Assembly: GCF_025961225.1 (NCBI RefSeq)
Contig: NZ_JAOQNG010000001.1
Location: 1,848,501-1,912,500, forward strand
Reading direction: 5' to 3'
DNA from: Azospirillum canadense
GTDB taxonomy: Bacteria > Pseudomonadota > Alphaproteobacteria > Azospirillales > Azospirillaceae
DNA length: 64,000 nucleotides
Shown here: piece after piece, positions 7,247 to 16,542 of the stretch
Position numbering within the stretch: position 1 is the first letter of the stretch
Layout: each line of letters starts with the position of its first letter
The notes under the pieces: generated by a model
What the model saw: only the letters and a program-made list of their open reading frames with translations
Told to the model about the DNA's origin: nothing
Database searches by the model: none
Program-made: the position numbers and the translations under genes

Positions 7247-8719
7247 ATGACCGCCGCGCCCCGCCCCGTCCTCGTCTGGTTCCGCCACGACCTGCGCCTC
7301 GCCGACAACCCCGCCCTCGCCGCCGCCGCGGAGCGTGGAGCCCCGGTGATCCCCGTGTATATCCGGGAGGAGGATCCGGACGACCGCTGGCTTCCGGGCG
7401 CGGCGTCCCGCTGGTGGCTGCACGGCAGCCTGGACCGGCTGGGCGCCGCGCTGGCGAAGCTCGGCTCCCCCCTCGTCCTGCGGAGCGGCCGGCCGGAGGC
7501 GGTGCTGGCCGATCTGGCCGCCGCGACGGGCGCCGCCGAGGTCCACTGGAACCGGCGCCACGGCCCCGCCGCCGCGGCCCGCGACCGTCGGGTGGAGGAA
7601 GCGCTGGTGACCCGCGGCGTCACGGCGCAGACCCACAACGCCGCCCTGCTGGCCGAGCCGGAAAGCCTGCACACCAAGACCGGCACCCCCTACAAGGTCT
7701 TCACGCCCTTCTGGCGCGCTCTGCTCGCCCTTCCGGAACCGCCCCGCCCGGTTCGCGCGCCGGACCGGCTGGCCGCCCCGGCCAAGCCGGTGCGGAGCGA
7801 GCGGCTGGCCGATTGGGGCCTGTTGCCGGGCAAACCCGACTGGGCCGCCGGCCTGCGTGAGATCTGGGAACCGGGGGAGGACGCCGCGCGGGAGCGGCTG
7901 GCCGACCTTCTGGACGGGCCGATCACCGAATACCCGACCCTGCGCGACCGGCCGGACACCGACGGCACCTCTCGCCTCTCGCCCCACCTCGCCTTCGGGG
8001 AGATCGGCCCGCGGCAGGTCTGGCACGCCGCCCGCCACGCCGCCGACGCCCACCCGGAGCGCGCCGCCGGGGTTGAAGCCTTCCTGCGCGAGCTGGGCTG
8101 GCGGGAGTTCAACCACCACCTGCTCCATCACTTTCCGGTCCTGCCCGAGGATTCGCTGGACCAGCGCTTCGCCCGCTTCCCCTGGCGGACGGGCGATGCG
8201 CATCTGACCGCGTGGAAGCGCGGCCTCACCGGCTACCCAATCGTCGACGCCGGCCTGCGCCAGCTCTGGCAAACCGGCTGGATGCACAACCGGGTGAGGA
8301 TGATCGTCGGCTCCTTCCTGATCAAGGACCTGCTGCTGCCCTGGCAGACCGGGCAGGCGTGGTTCTGGGACACGCTGGTCGACGCCGACCTCGCCAACAA
8401 CGCCGCCAACTGGCAGTGGGTGGCCGGCTGCGGAGCCGACGCCTCGCCCTTCTTCCGCGTCTTCAACCCAATCCTGCAAGGCGCCAAGTTCGATCCCAAA
8501 GGCGACTATGTCCGCCGCTTCGTGCCTGAGCTGGCGCGCCTGCCGGCCAAGTGGATCCACAAGCCCTGGCAGTCTCCGGACAGCGTGCTGAAGGACGCCG
8601 GGGTGCGGCTCGGCCGCGAGTACCCCCATCCGGTCGTCGAGCACGACGACGCCCGCGACCGCGCGCTCGCCGCCTTCGCCATGGTGCGCCGGAAGGACGG
8701 CGGAGAGAGCGATCCCTGA
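7247..8719 (+). CDS. phr: Deoxyribodipyrimidine photolyase
   Basis: A 490-residue FAD-dependent DNA photolyase that repairs UV cyclobutane dimers using light. The N-terminal antenna domain begins VLVWFRHDLRLADNP. The FAD-binding half is typical: ELGWREFNHH, then TGYPIVDAGLRQLWQTGWMHNR, and NNAANWQWVAGCGADASPFFRVFNP. The aromatic residues of the electron transfer path are in place. The open frame extends upstream, but the ATG at 7247 is chosen because photolyase sequence starts about eight residues later. It follows the helicase/PdeM pair in the same direction but after a hairpin, so it is probably a separate transcript in a DNA-repair neighbourhood. Confidence 0.94.
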   Translation: MTAAPRPVLVWFRHDLRLADNPALAAAAERGAPVIPVYIREEDPDDRWLPGAASRWWLHGSLDRLGAALAKLGSPLVLRSGRPEAVLADLAAATGAAEVHWNRRHGPAAAARDRRVEEALVTRGVTAQTHNAALLAEPESLHTKTGTPYKVFTPFWRALLALPEPPRPVRAPDRLAAPAKPVRSERLADWGLLPGKPDWAAGLREIWEPGEDAARERLADLLDGPITEYPTLRDRPDTDGTSRLSPHLAFGEIGPRQVWHAARHAADAHPERAAGVEAFLRELGWREFNHHLLHHFPVLPEDSLDQRFARFPWRTGDAHLTAWKRGLTGYPIVDAGLRQLWQTGWMHNRVRMIVGSFLIKDLLLPWQTGQAWFWDTLVDADLANNAANWQWVAGCGADASPFFRVFNPILQGAKFDPKGDYVRRFVPELARLPAKWIHKPWQSPDSVLKDAGVRLGREYPHPVVEHDDARDRALAAFAMVRRKDGGESDP

Positions 8720-8768
8720 CCGGTCCGCGGGTGCCTTCACCCCTTTTCTTTGCGTCCGGGCCGCCTAC

Positions 8769-8781
8769 GTTATAAAATAAC
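8769..8781 (+). promoter_or_regulatory. Zur-box-like palindrome
   Basis: GTTATAAAATAAC is a perfect 5-3-5 palindrome in an otherwise GC-rich stretch, and it resembles the core of known Zur boxes (GTTATAnnATAAC-like). It ends three bases before the start codon of the Fur-family gene, so it must overlap the promoter or initiation region. This fits zinc-dependent autorepression of the zur/GTPase pair. Confidence 0.65.
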
Positions 8782-8784
8782 ATC

Positions 8785-9266
8785 ATGCCAGCCGCGACGA
8801 ACCCCACCAACCACGACCACGCCCATTGCATCGCCGACGCGCTGACGCGCGCCGATGCGCTCTGCGCTGAACGCGGCGCGCGGCTGACCGCGCTGCGCCG
8901 CCAGGTGCTGGAACTGGTCTGGACCAGCCACCGCCCCCGCGGCGCCTACGCCATCCTGGAAGACCTCAGCCAGCGCGAGGGCAAGTCGGCCGCCCCGCTG
9001 ACCGTGTATCGCGCGCTGGAGTTCCTGGTGGAACAAGGGCTGGTCCACCGCCTTGAATCGCTGAACGCCTACATCGGCTGCGCCGCGCCCGGGGCTGTCC
9101 ATTCCGGCCAGTTCCTGGTCTGCGAGGCCTGCGGCAACGCCGTCGAGATCGACGACCCGCGCATCCGCGCGGCCATCGACACCATCGCCGCCGAACGCGG
9201 TTTCCAGGTGGACCGCCCCACCGTCGAGGTGCGGGGCCGGTGCACCGACTGCCAGGAGAAGACACC

Positions 9267-9270
<4 letters not shown>
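8785..9270 (+). CDS. zur: Fur-family transcriptional regulator, probably Zur
   Basis: A 161-residue Fur-superfamily repressor. The winged-helix DNA-binding domain fills the first half (RGARLTALRRQVLELVW, then AAPLTVYRALEFLVEQGLVH). The C-terminal half has the structural zinc cysteine pairs CEACG and CTDC. Three lines favour Zur over Fur: the GTPase immediately downstream belongs to the zinc-chaperone COG0523 family, the operator palindrome is Zur-like, and the N-terminal tail is His-rich. The product should repress zinc-uptake genes when zinc is plentiful. Its stop codon overlaps the GTPase start by four bases. Confidence 0.87.
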
Positions 9271-10406
<1,136 letters not shown>

Positions 10407-10438
10407 AACCCCTCTCCCTGCGGAGCAGGGAGAGGGTT
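10407..10438. terminator. Bidirectional hairpin between convergent genes
   Basis: A near-perfect stem (CCCTCTCCCTGC pairing with GCAGGGAGAGGG, loop GGA, with flanking AA/TT) fills the gap between the zinc GTPase and the ATP12 gene, which converge here. It belongs in composition to the C/G-rich hairpin family seen elsewhere in the window. Confidence 0.6.
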
Positions 10439-10442
10439 CCCT

Positions 10443-11147
10443 TCACGCCCGCAACAGGTCCACGAAGCGGCGGCAGGCGTTGATGTCGGCGCGGAGCGCG
10501 GCGCGGCGCTTCGTCGCCTCCGGATCCTCGCCCCAGGCCTCGATCTGGAAGGTTTCGTCGAGCTGCGACACGGCGAAGGCCTCTTCCGCGTCGATCCGGC
10601 CCTCGACCAGTGCCAGCGCGACGATCAGCGAGCCGCAGGAACCGGTGGCGGTTTGCAGGGCCGACAGGGTCCAGTCGTCGTAGGCCTCCACCGCGTGGCG
10701 CAGCGCGCGCAGCGCGTCCGGCGGCTGCGGCTTCGGCATCAGCCCGGCATTGACGTGCAGCGGCGCGTCGTAACGCAGCGCCGCCCAATCGAGCAGGGGC
10801 TGCCACGCCTGGGCCTGTCGCTCGACCAGCGCCTGCGGGTGCTCGGCGCGGTAACACAGCAGGTCGGTCTCGGCGTAGGCGGCGACGCCGTCCACGATGG
10901 CCTGGCGGCCCTTGCCGATCAGGTCCACCGCTGTGCTGGCCAGCTGCATCAGCGGCATGGCGTTGGGGTCGATGTCCTCGGCCTGCGCCTCCCACTCCGC
11001 GGCGACCGCCTGGGCGAGCGGCCAGCTCTTGAAGACGAGCGGCGCCTTGGCCGGGCTGCGGATGGGACGGTTGTCGAGCCGCACCTCGAAGCCGCCGGCC
11101 TCCGCGGGCGCGGGCTCGACGGAGGTGGTCTTGTAAAAGCGCTTCAT
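10443..11147 (-). CDS. ATP12-family F1-ATPase assembly chaperone
   Basis: A 234-residue homologue of mitochondrial Atp12, which shields the alpha subunit during F1 assembly. Recognisable segments are RFYKTTSVEPA at the start, RLDNRPIRSPAKAPL, EWEAQAEDIDPNAMPL, and TDLLCYRAEHPQALVERQ in the middle. Such proteins are typical of alphaproteobacteria and mitochondria. The ATG at 11147 shares a base with the stop of the upstream HAD gene (TGATG), so translation is probably coupled. Pairing of a HAD phosphatase with ATP12 is a common arrangement in this class, though the functional link is unclear. Confidence 0.88.
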   Translation of the reverse strand: MKRFYKTTSVEPAPAEAGGFEVRLDNRPIRSPAKAPLVFKSWPLAQAVAAEWEAQAEDIDPNAMPLMQLASTAVDLIGKGRQAIVDGVAAYAETDLLCYRAEHPQALVERQAQAWQPLLDWAALRYDAPLHVNAGLMPKPQPPDALRALRHAVEAYDDWTLSALQTATGSCGSLIVALALVEGRIDAEEAFAVSQLDETFQIEAWGEDPEATKRRAALRADINACRRFVDLLRA

Positions 11148-11842
11148 CACGATCCTTCGGCTTCGTTCGTTAGGTCCAGCAGGGCCAGCACCGCCTCCGC
11201 CACCGCGGCCCCGCGATGCACGATTCGGCTCGCCCCGGCGGCCTCCAGCTCGGCCACCGCGTGGTAGCCCCAGGAGACGCCGACGGACGCCACCCGCGCG
11301 TTGCGGGCCATCTGAATGTCGTAGGTGGTGTCGCCGATCACAACCGTGCGCGCGGCCTCCACCCCCGTCTCCGCCAGCGCGCGGTGGACCATGTCCGGGT
11401 GCGGCTTGCCGGGGCCGATGTCGCTGGTCTGCAAGGTGACGAAACGCTCGGTCAGCCCATGGTGCGCCAGCACGGCGTCGAGCCCCCGGCGCGACTTGCC
11501 CGTCGCCACGCCCAGCAGCACGCCCCGCGCCTCCAGCGCGTCCAGCGCCTCCCGGATGCCGGGGAACAGAGGCTCGTGAAGGTCGCCGCGGCGGCGCAGC
11601 GCCTGGAAGGCCTCCTTGTAGCTCTCCGCGATGGCGGCATGCTGGTCGTCGTCGCGGTCGGGCAGCAGCAGCGCCACCGCCTGCACCAGCGGCAGTCCGA
11701 CCATCCGCCGCACCTCGGCCGGGTCCGGCTCGCCCAGCCCATGCGCGGCCCAGGCGCTGGACATCGCATCGAAGATGGCGAACTGGCTGTCCACCAGCGT
11801 GCCGTCACAGTCGAACAGGGCAAGGCGCAGGGGACCGCTCAA
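11147..11842 (-). CDS. HAD-superfamily hydrolase, phosphoglycolate-phosphatase type
   Basis: A 231-residue haloacid-dehalogenase phosphatase. The nucleophile motif FDCDGTLVDS has Asp11 and acid/base Asp13. Motif II lies in VATGKSR, the lysine of motif III in GPGKPHPD, and motif IV in VIGDTTYDIQMA. An alpha-helical cap sits between the first and second motifs (subclass IA). The TTG at 11842 is chosen because GGAGGTG precedes it by five bases and the conserved domain begins four residues later. The longer upstream frame has no such signal. Substrate not determined. Confidence 0.82.
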   Translation of the reverse strand: MSGPLRLALFDCDGTLVDSQFAIFDAMSSAWAAHGLGEPDPAEVRRMVGLPLVQAVALLLPDRDDDQHAAIAESYKEAFQALRRRGDLHEPLFPGIREALDALEARGVLLGVATGKSRRGLDAVLAHHGLTERFVTLQTSDIGPGKPHPDMVHRALAETGVEAARTVVIGDTTYDIQMARNARVASVGVSWGYHAVAELEAAGASRIVHRGAAVAEAVLALLDLTNEAEGS

Positions 11843-11935
11843 GGGAACACCTCCGGGAAAACGGGCGCGTCGCCCCGGACTTATGCAGCCCGCACCGGGA
11901 AAGCGCAACCGCTCAAGAGCGCCGTAAGGGCCGAC

Positions 11936-13135
11936 TCATTCGGCCGGGCGCAGCACCGCGGGACGGTGGTGGAGCAGGTGCATGGCCCCGCCCAGCAGCA
12001 GGCCCCAGAAGGCGGAGCCGACGCCCCCGAAGGACAGGCCCGACGCCGTCACCAGCAGGGTGACCAGCGCGGCGGTCCGCTTGTCCTCCTCCTGCACCGC
12101 GCCCATCAGCGCGCCGCCGAAGGCGCCGACCAGCGCCAGACCGGCCACCGCCTCGATCAGCACGGGCGGGGATCGGGTGACCATCGTCGCGGTCACCCCG
12201 GCCAGCGCGGTGAAGAGGACGTAGCCCATCCCGCCGACGAAGGCCGCCTGCCAGCGCCGTGCCGGGTTCGGGTCGGCGTCGGGGCTGGCGCAGAGTGCCG
12301 CGGTGATGGCGGCGAGGTTGACGGTCGGCGCCCCGGCCATCGCCGCGACGGCGGAGGCCGCACCGGTCGCCAGGAAGATCGGCCGGGTCGGCGGCCTGTA
12401 ATTGTAGGTCGCCAGCACGGCGAGGCCCGGAATGTTCTGCGACGCCATGGTTACGACAAACAGCGGCAGCGCGATGCCGCCCATCGCCTCCCAGGTGAAG
12501 ACCGGCTGAACAAAGGTCACCGTCGGCCAGACCATGCCCGACAGCGCGCCGCCGCCCGGCGTCTCCAGCAGCATGGCGCCGAGCGCCACCGCCACGGCCG
12601 CCGGCACGGCGTAGAGCCGCGCGATCCGTCCCACCACCGCCCAGGTCGCCAGCACCAGCAGCGCCACCCCCGGCGCCTGGCTCACCGCCAGGAACGGGGC
12701 GAGGCAGAGCTTCAGCAGGATCCCGGCCAACATCGCGTTGGCGAGCGGCTTTGGGATTGCCCCGACCCACCGGCCGAGCGGAGACCACAACCCGACCACG
12801 ACGATCAGCAGGCCGGTGACGACGAAGGCGCCCACCGCGGCGGAGAATCCACCCTCCACCGGCCCGGTTGCCGCGAGCAGCGCCATGCCCGGCGTCCTCC
12901 AGGCGATGCTGATCGGCTTGCGCCGGTGCAGGCTCAGCCCCATGGCGACCAGCCCCATCGCGAGGCCGACCAGGACGAGGCCGGAGATCACCTGTTCCAT
13001 ACCCGCCCCGACCGCGGTCAGCCCGTGGATGACCACCGCGACCGAACTGGCGTAGCCAACCAGCGCGGTCAGCAGGCCGGCGGCGACCGCCTTGGCCGAG
13101 ATGCCCGTAGCGGGGGTGGATTCGAGGTGGGGCAT
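11936..13135 (-). CDS. benE: BenE-family benzoate/proton symporter
   Basis: A 399-residue inner-membrane transporter with about 11-12 hydrophobic helices. The sequence matches the BenE family: SSVAVVIHGLTAVGAG early, ISIAWRTPGMALLA, MASQNIPGLAVLATYNYRPP and AGAPTVNLAAITAALCASPDA. BenE imports aromatic acids such as benzoate, although some family members have other substrates. It is divergent from a GntR-family regulator, with a palindromic operator between them, so substrate-dependent induction is likely. No aromatic catabolic genes are adjacent. Confidence 0.88.
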   Translation of the reverse strand: MPHLESTPATGISAKAVAAGLLTALVGYASSVAVVIHGLTAVGAGMEQVISGLVLVGLAMGLVAMGLSLHRRKPISIAWRTPGMALLAATGPVEGGFSAAVGAFVVTGLLIVVVGLWSPLGRWVGAIPKPLANAMLAGILLKLCLAPFLAVSQAPGVALLVLATWAVVGRIARLYAVPAAVAVALGAMLLETPGGGALSGMVWPTVTFVQPVFTWEAMGGIALPLFVVTMASQNIPGLAVLATYNYRPPTRPIFLATGAASAVAAMAGAPTVNLAAITAALCASPDADPNPARRWQAAFVGGMGYVLFTALAGVTATMVTRSPPVLIEAVAGLALVGAFGGALMGAVQEEDKRTAALVTLLVTASGLSFGGVGSAFWGLLLGGAMHLLHHRPAVLRPAE

Positions 13136-13185
13136 GCCGCGGCTCCGTTATCCGGCGTGCAAGGGACGAGGCGCAGTGTTAGATT

Positions 13186-13198
13186 GGATACAATATCC
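13186..13198. promoter_or_regulatory. GntR/FCD-type operator between benE and its regulator
   Basis: GGATACAATATCC is a perfect 5-3-5 palindrome, 20 bases before the regulator ATG and 51 bases before benE. Its size and AT-rich centre are typical of FCD-subfamily GntR operators, so autoregulation and control of benE from one site are likely. Confidence 0.55.
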
Positions 13199-13217
13199 TG
13201 GCAAGGGGAGAGTCCGC

Positions 13218-13907
13218 ATGTCCGCCAACGCCGAGCTGGCGCGCCTCGTCGCGCGGGCGCAGCCGCGTTTCCGCACCACGGCGGAGTTCGTGGAGGCGAC
13301 CCTGCGCGAGGCCATCCTGACCGGCGCCATCGCCCCCGGCACGCCGCTGCGGCAGGAAGAACTGGCGGAAACCTTCGGGGTCAGCCGCATGCCGGTGCGC
13401 GAGGCTCTGCGCCAACTCGAAGCGCGCGCGCTGGCGGAGTTCCACCCGCACCGCGGCGCCGTGGTCGCGGAGATCTCGGCCACGGACGCCGCGGACATCG
13501 GGGCGATCCGCATGGCGCTGGAGCCCATGGCCCTGCGCCTGTCCCTGCCAAGCCTGACCACGGACGACCTCGCCCAGGCGGATGAGCTGATCGCGGAGAT
13601 GGACGGCGAAGCCGACCCGGGCCGCATGGGGGAGTTGAACCGGCGCTTCCACATGACGCTCTACGGCCGTGCCGGGCATCCGCGCCTGCTGGCGCTGGTG
13701 GAGCAGCATCTGCTGGCCGCCGACCGCTATTTGCGCTTCCAGTTCGCGGCGCTCGGCTACCATCCACGCTCCCAGGACGAGCACCGCGCCCTGCTGGCCG
13801 CCTGCCGCGCGGGGGACGGGGCGGCCGCCGAACGGCTCGTGATGGAGCATGTCGGCGAGGCGGCGGAGCAGCTTACGGCGTTCCTCAAGGAGCGGGAGGC
13901 GGGGTAA
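13218..13907 (+). CDS. GntR-family transcriptional regulator, FCD subfamily
   Basis: A 229-residue repressor-type regulator. The N-terminal winged helix contains LREAILTGAIAPGTPLRQEE, ETFGVSRMPVREALRQLEARAL and the wing HPHRGAVVAEIS. An all-helical FCD ligand-binding domain follows, with metal-site residues in NRRFHMTLYG and DEHRALLAACRAGD. AGGGGAGA precedes the ATG at 13218, and the longer frame upstream crosses the operator. Adjacent divergent benE is the probable target, with an aromatic acid or similar carboxylate as inducer (inference). Confidence 0.88.
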   Translation: MSANAELARLVARAQPRFRTTAEFVEATLREAILTGAIAPGTPLRQEELAETFGVSRMPVREALRQLEARALAEFHPHRGAVVAEISATDAADIGAIRMALEPMALRLSLPSLTTDDLAQADELIAEMDGEADPGRMGELNRRFHMTLYGRAGHPRLLALVEQHLLAADRYLRFQFAALGYHPRSQDEHRALLAACRAGDGAAAERLVMEHVGEAAEQLTAFLKEREAG

Positions 13908-13996
13908 GCGCTCAGTCCGTCTCGACAGCCGCCCTCGACAGGTGCCGCGCGAAGCCTTATTGCGTACAGCCCATCCCGGACACAGCCACGGCCGAC

Positions 13997-14803
13997 ATGT
14001 CCACGCCCAAAGCCCCGCTCCCGAACGTCGACGAGACCGAAACCCGGATCCGCTTAGCCGACGGCTCCCTCTTCGCGAAGGTCTGGACGCCGGAATCCTC
14101 GGACGACCCACCGCCCGCACCGATTATCCTGTTCCACGATTCCCTCGGCAGCGTCGAGCTGTGGCGCGGCTTTCCCCAGCGGCTCGCCGCCACGACAGGG
14201 CGGCGCGTCGTCGCCTACGACCGGCTCGGCTTCGGACGCTCCGATTCCTATCCGGGGAAGCTGGACGCCGGGTTCGTCGCCGCGGAAGGGCAGTGCGTCG
14301 TCCCCTCCCTGTGCGACCAACTCGGCATTGACGACTTCGTGGCCTGCGGGCACAGCGTCGGCGGCGGTATGGCCGTGGAGACGGCCGCCCGGCTCCCGGC
14401 GCGCTGCCGGGCGCTCGTGACCATTGCCGCCCAGGCCTTCGTCGAGGACAAGACGCTCGCGGGGATCCGCGTCGCCCAACGTGGCTTCGAGGATCCCGCC
14501 AGCCTCGCGAAACTGGCGAAGTACCACGGCGACAAGGCCGCCTGGGTGGCCGACGCCTGGATCAACACGTGGCTGTCGCCGGAATTCGCGGACTGGACGC
14601 TGGAGCCTGCCCTGGCCGGCGTCCGATGCCCGGTGCTGGCTATCCACGGCGAGCGGGACGAGTACGGCTCCGCCGAGCACCCCACACGCATCGCCGCCGG
14701 GCGCGGCACCGCGCGCATCCTCCCCGAGACCGGGCATGTCCCCCACCGGGAGAGCGAGGCGCTCTTGGTGGAGGTGATCGAGGGTTTTCTCAGGGGGATT
14801 TAA
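13997..14803 (+). CDS. Alpha/beta hydrolase
   Basis: A 268-residue alpha/beta-fold hydrolase with a complete triad: nucleophile Ser120 in CGHSVGGGM, acid Asp in HGERDEYG, and His in LPETGHVPHRE. The oxyanion-hole region is ILFHDSLGSVELW. No signal peptide is seen, so it acts in the cytoplasm on an unidentified ester, thioester or C-C bond substrate. It is a single gene, converging on the rluC-type gene across a large palindromic element. Confidence 0.85.
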   Translation: MSTPKAPLPNVDETETRIRLADGSLFAKVWTPESSDDPPPAPIILFHDSLGSVELWRGFPQRLAATTGRRVVAYDRLGFGRSDSYPGKLDAGFVAAEGQCVVPSLCDQLGIDDFVACGHSVGGGMAVETAARLPARCRALVTIAAQAFVEDKTLAGIRVAQRGFEDPASLAKLAKYHGDKAAWVADAWINTWLSPEFADWTLEPALAGVRCPVLAIHGERDEYGSAEHPTRIAAGRGTARILPETGHVPHRESEALLVEVIEGFLRGI

Positions 14804-14815
14804 CTAGCGGGGTTG

Positions 14816-14943
14816 AGCGAGAGGTGGTTGCGTTGGGCCCCCACCCTAACCCTCCCCCACCTTCGGCGAGGGAGGGGATTACTCCTCCCCCCGTCGAAGA
14901 TGGGGGGAGGCTGGGAGGGGGGCCCAGCGCGACCACTCCCCAT
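14816..14943. repeat. Large imperfect palindrome (C/G-rich repeat family)
   Basis: About 125 bases fold back on themselves. GTGGTTGCGTTGGGCCCCC on the left mirrors GGGGGGCCCAGCGCGACCAC on the right, with internal CCCTAACCCTCCCCCACC and GGGGGGAGGCTGGGAGG segments also complementary. It lies between convergent genes. Similar C-rich hairpins occur at 10407, 23157, 38332 and 58118, so it appears to be a dispersed element that also serves as a terminator. Confidence 0.65.
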
Positions 14944-14948
14944 CTCCC

Positions 14949-15995
14949 TCAATCCACGTCTTCGAACGGGTCGCCCTTCAGGTTCGGGCTGAAGCCCAGG
15001 TATTTCCAAGTCGTCACCATGTGGTCCGGCAGCGGGGCCGTCACGTCGATCACCCGATTGCCGCCGCGCGGGTGCGGCAGGATCAGGCGGCGGGCGTGCA
15101 GGTGCAGCTTCTTCGGCACCTCGGCACCGGCCAGATAGGCGCCCTGCCCGGCATACTTGCCGTCACCCAGGATCGGCGTGCCGACGGCGTTCATGTGGAC
15201 GCGCAGCTGGTGGGTGCGGCCGGTGCGCGGCCACATGGCAACGAAGGCCGCCTGCTTCCCGGCGTTTTCCAGCACCGTGTAATAGGTGATGGCGCGCTTG
15301 CCGTCGTCATCGTCGCCGGCCACACGCTCGCCTTGCGGCCCGCCTTCCTTCGCCAGCGCCAAGTCGATCTTGCCCTGGTAGGGCTTCGGCACGCCCACCG
15401 TGGCCGCCCAGTAGATCTTGCGCACGTCGCGGCCGCGGAACATCTCCGTCAGCTTGGACGCCGCGAACGTGTTGCGCGCCAGCAGCAGGACGCCCGAGGT
15501 GTCCTTGTCCAGCCGGTGCACCAGCTTCGGCCGCTCGTTCGCGTCGAAGCGCAGCGCGTCGAGCATGGCGTCCAGGTGCTTGGCGGTGTTGGTGCCGCCC
15601 TGCACGGCGAGGCCCGCCGGCTTGTTCAGCGCGATCACGTCGCCGTCCTTGAACAGCACCAGCGCGCGCAGCGCGGCGATGTCCTTCTCCGACATCGCCG
15701 GCTTCTTCGGCGCGGGCTGGGCGGGAGCGCCCTCCGGCTTGGCCCAGTCGGCCAGCGGCGGGATGCGGATGGCCTGCCCGGCGCCCAGCCGGGTCGAGGT
15801 CTCCGCCCGCTTGCCATCGACGCGGATCTGGCCGGTGCGCAGCAGCTTCTGAAGGTAGCTGTGCCCCACGTCGGGAAAATGGCGTTTGAACCAGCGGTCG
15901 AGGCGGATGTCGGCCTCGTCGGCCGTCACCGTCCGGGTCTCCACATTGCCGGCCTTTTGGGTGCCGTTCGGGGCGGGGGCTTTCGTTTCACTCAT
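14949..15995 (-). CDS. RluC/RluD-family 23S rRNA pseudouridine synthase
   Basis: A 348-residue RNA-modifying enzyme. The N-terminal S4 RNA-binding domain (RLDRWFKRHFPDVGHSYLQK, residues about 30-100) is followed by the catalytic domain, with the motif HRLDKDTSGVLLLAR and catalytic Asp163. The C-terminal part contains RTGRTHQLRVH. RluC-type enzymes modify 23S rRNA helix positions. Whether this is RluC or another paralogue cannot be told by eye. Its ATG shares one base with the crcB stop codon, forming a two-gene operon. Confidence 0.9.
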   Translation of the reverse strand: MSETKAPAPNGTQKAGNVETRTVTADEADIRLDRWFKRHFPDVGHSYLQKLLRTGQIRVDGKRAETSTRLGAGQAIRIPPLADWAKPEGAPAQPAPKKPAMSEKDIAALRALVLFKDGDVIALNKPAGLAVQGGTNTAKHLDAMLDALRFDANERPKLVHRLDKDTSGVLLLARNTFAASKLTEMFRGRDVRKIYWAATVGVPKPYQGKIDLALAKEGGPQGERVAGDDDDGKRAITYYTVLENAGKQAAFVAMWPRTGRTHQLRVHMNAVGTPILGDGKYAGQGAYLAGAEVPKKLHLHARRLILPHPRGGNRVIDVTAPLPDHMVTTWKYLGFSPNLKGDPFEDVD

Positions 15996-16396
15996 CACAA
16001 GGGTACCGACACAAGAGAACGCACGACCGCGAGGCCGGCAAAAAAGCCCGCGATGGTCAGCACCATCGAGGCCAGCACATACCCCGCCGCCGACAGGAAG
16101 GCGTCGCGGGAAACCAGAAGCCCCACGTCCAGCGTGAAGGAAGAAAAGGTCGTGAATCCGCCCAGCACGCCCACCATCACCAGCGCTCGCAGCTCCGGCG
16201 AGGGCGACCACACCAGCGCCGCCAACTCCGCCAGCACGCCCATGGTGAAACAGCCGATGGCGTTGACCGTCAGCGTTCCATAGGGGAATTGCGTGCCGAG
16301 CCACTGTCCGACCGCTGTCATCAGCAGGTAGCGCGCCACCGACCCGGTGGCGCCACCAATGGCGACCGCGACAAGAGAGGCGGGGGATGCGAGCAC
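15995..16396 (-). CDS. crcB: Fluoride ion channel CrcB/Fluc
   Basis: A 133-residue four-helix membrane protein of the Fluc family that exports fluoride as an antiparallel dimer. Diagnostic segments are GGATGSVARYLL, PYGTLTVNAIGCFTMG and GGFTTFSSFTLD (the Phe/Ser-rich fluoride path). The GTG start is supported by GGAGGG six bases upstream. It is translationally coupled to the pseudouridine synthase gene. I looked for a fluoride riboswitch upstream and did not find one. Confidence 0.93.
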   Translation of the reverse strand: MLASPASLVAVAIGGATGSVARYLLMTAVGQWLGTQFPYGTLTVNAIGCFTMGVLAELAALVWSPSPELRALVMVGVLGGFTTFSSFTLDVGLLVSRDAFLSAAGYVLASMVLTIAGFFAGLAVVRSLVSVPL

Positions 16397-16542
16397 GTGC
16401 CCTCCGACGGCGATGGGGGATCGGGTTGGGGTGTGGGAGTTCCGGGCGGATTAGAGCCAGAAATCCGGCGATTTGTCACGCGTTGGGGGCGCATGGCCGC
16501 GTGTCGGTACGGCTTTCCCCGCCCTCCCCCGCTCGACACCCG

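Noticed and set aside
16397..16542. Fluoride riboswitch upstream of crcB
   Set aside because: I looked for the conserved GGnGAUGG and pseudoknot partners on the minus strand and did not find them; a GGCGATGG occurs only on the wrong strand.
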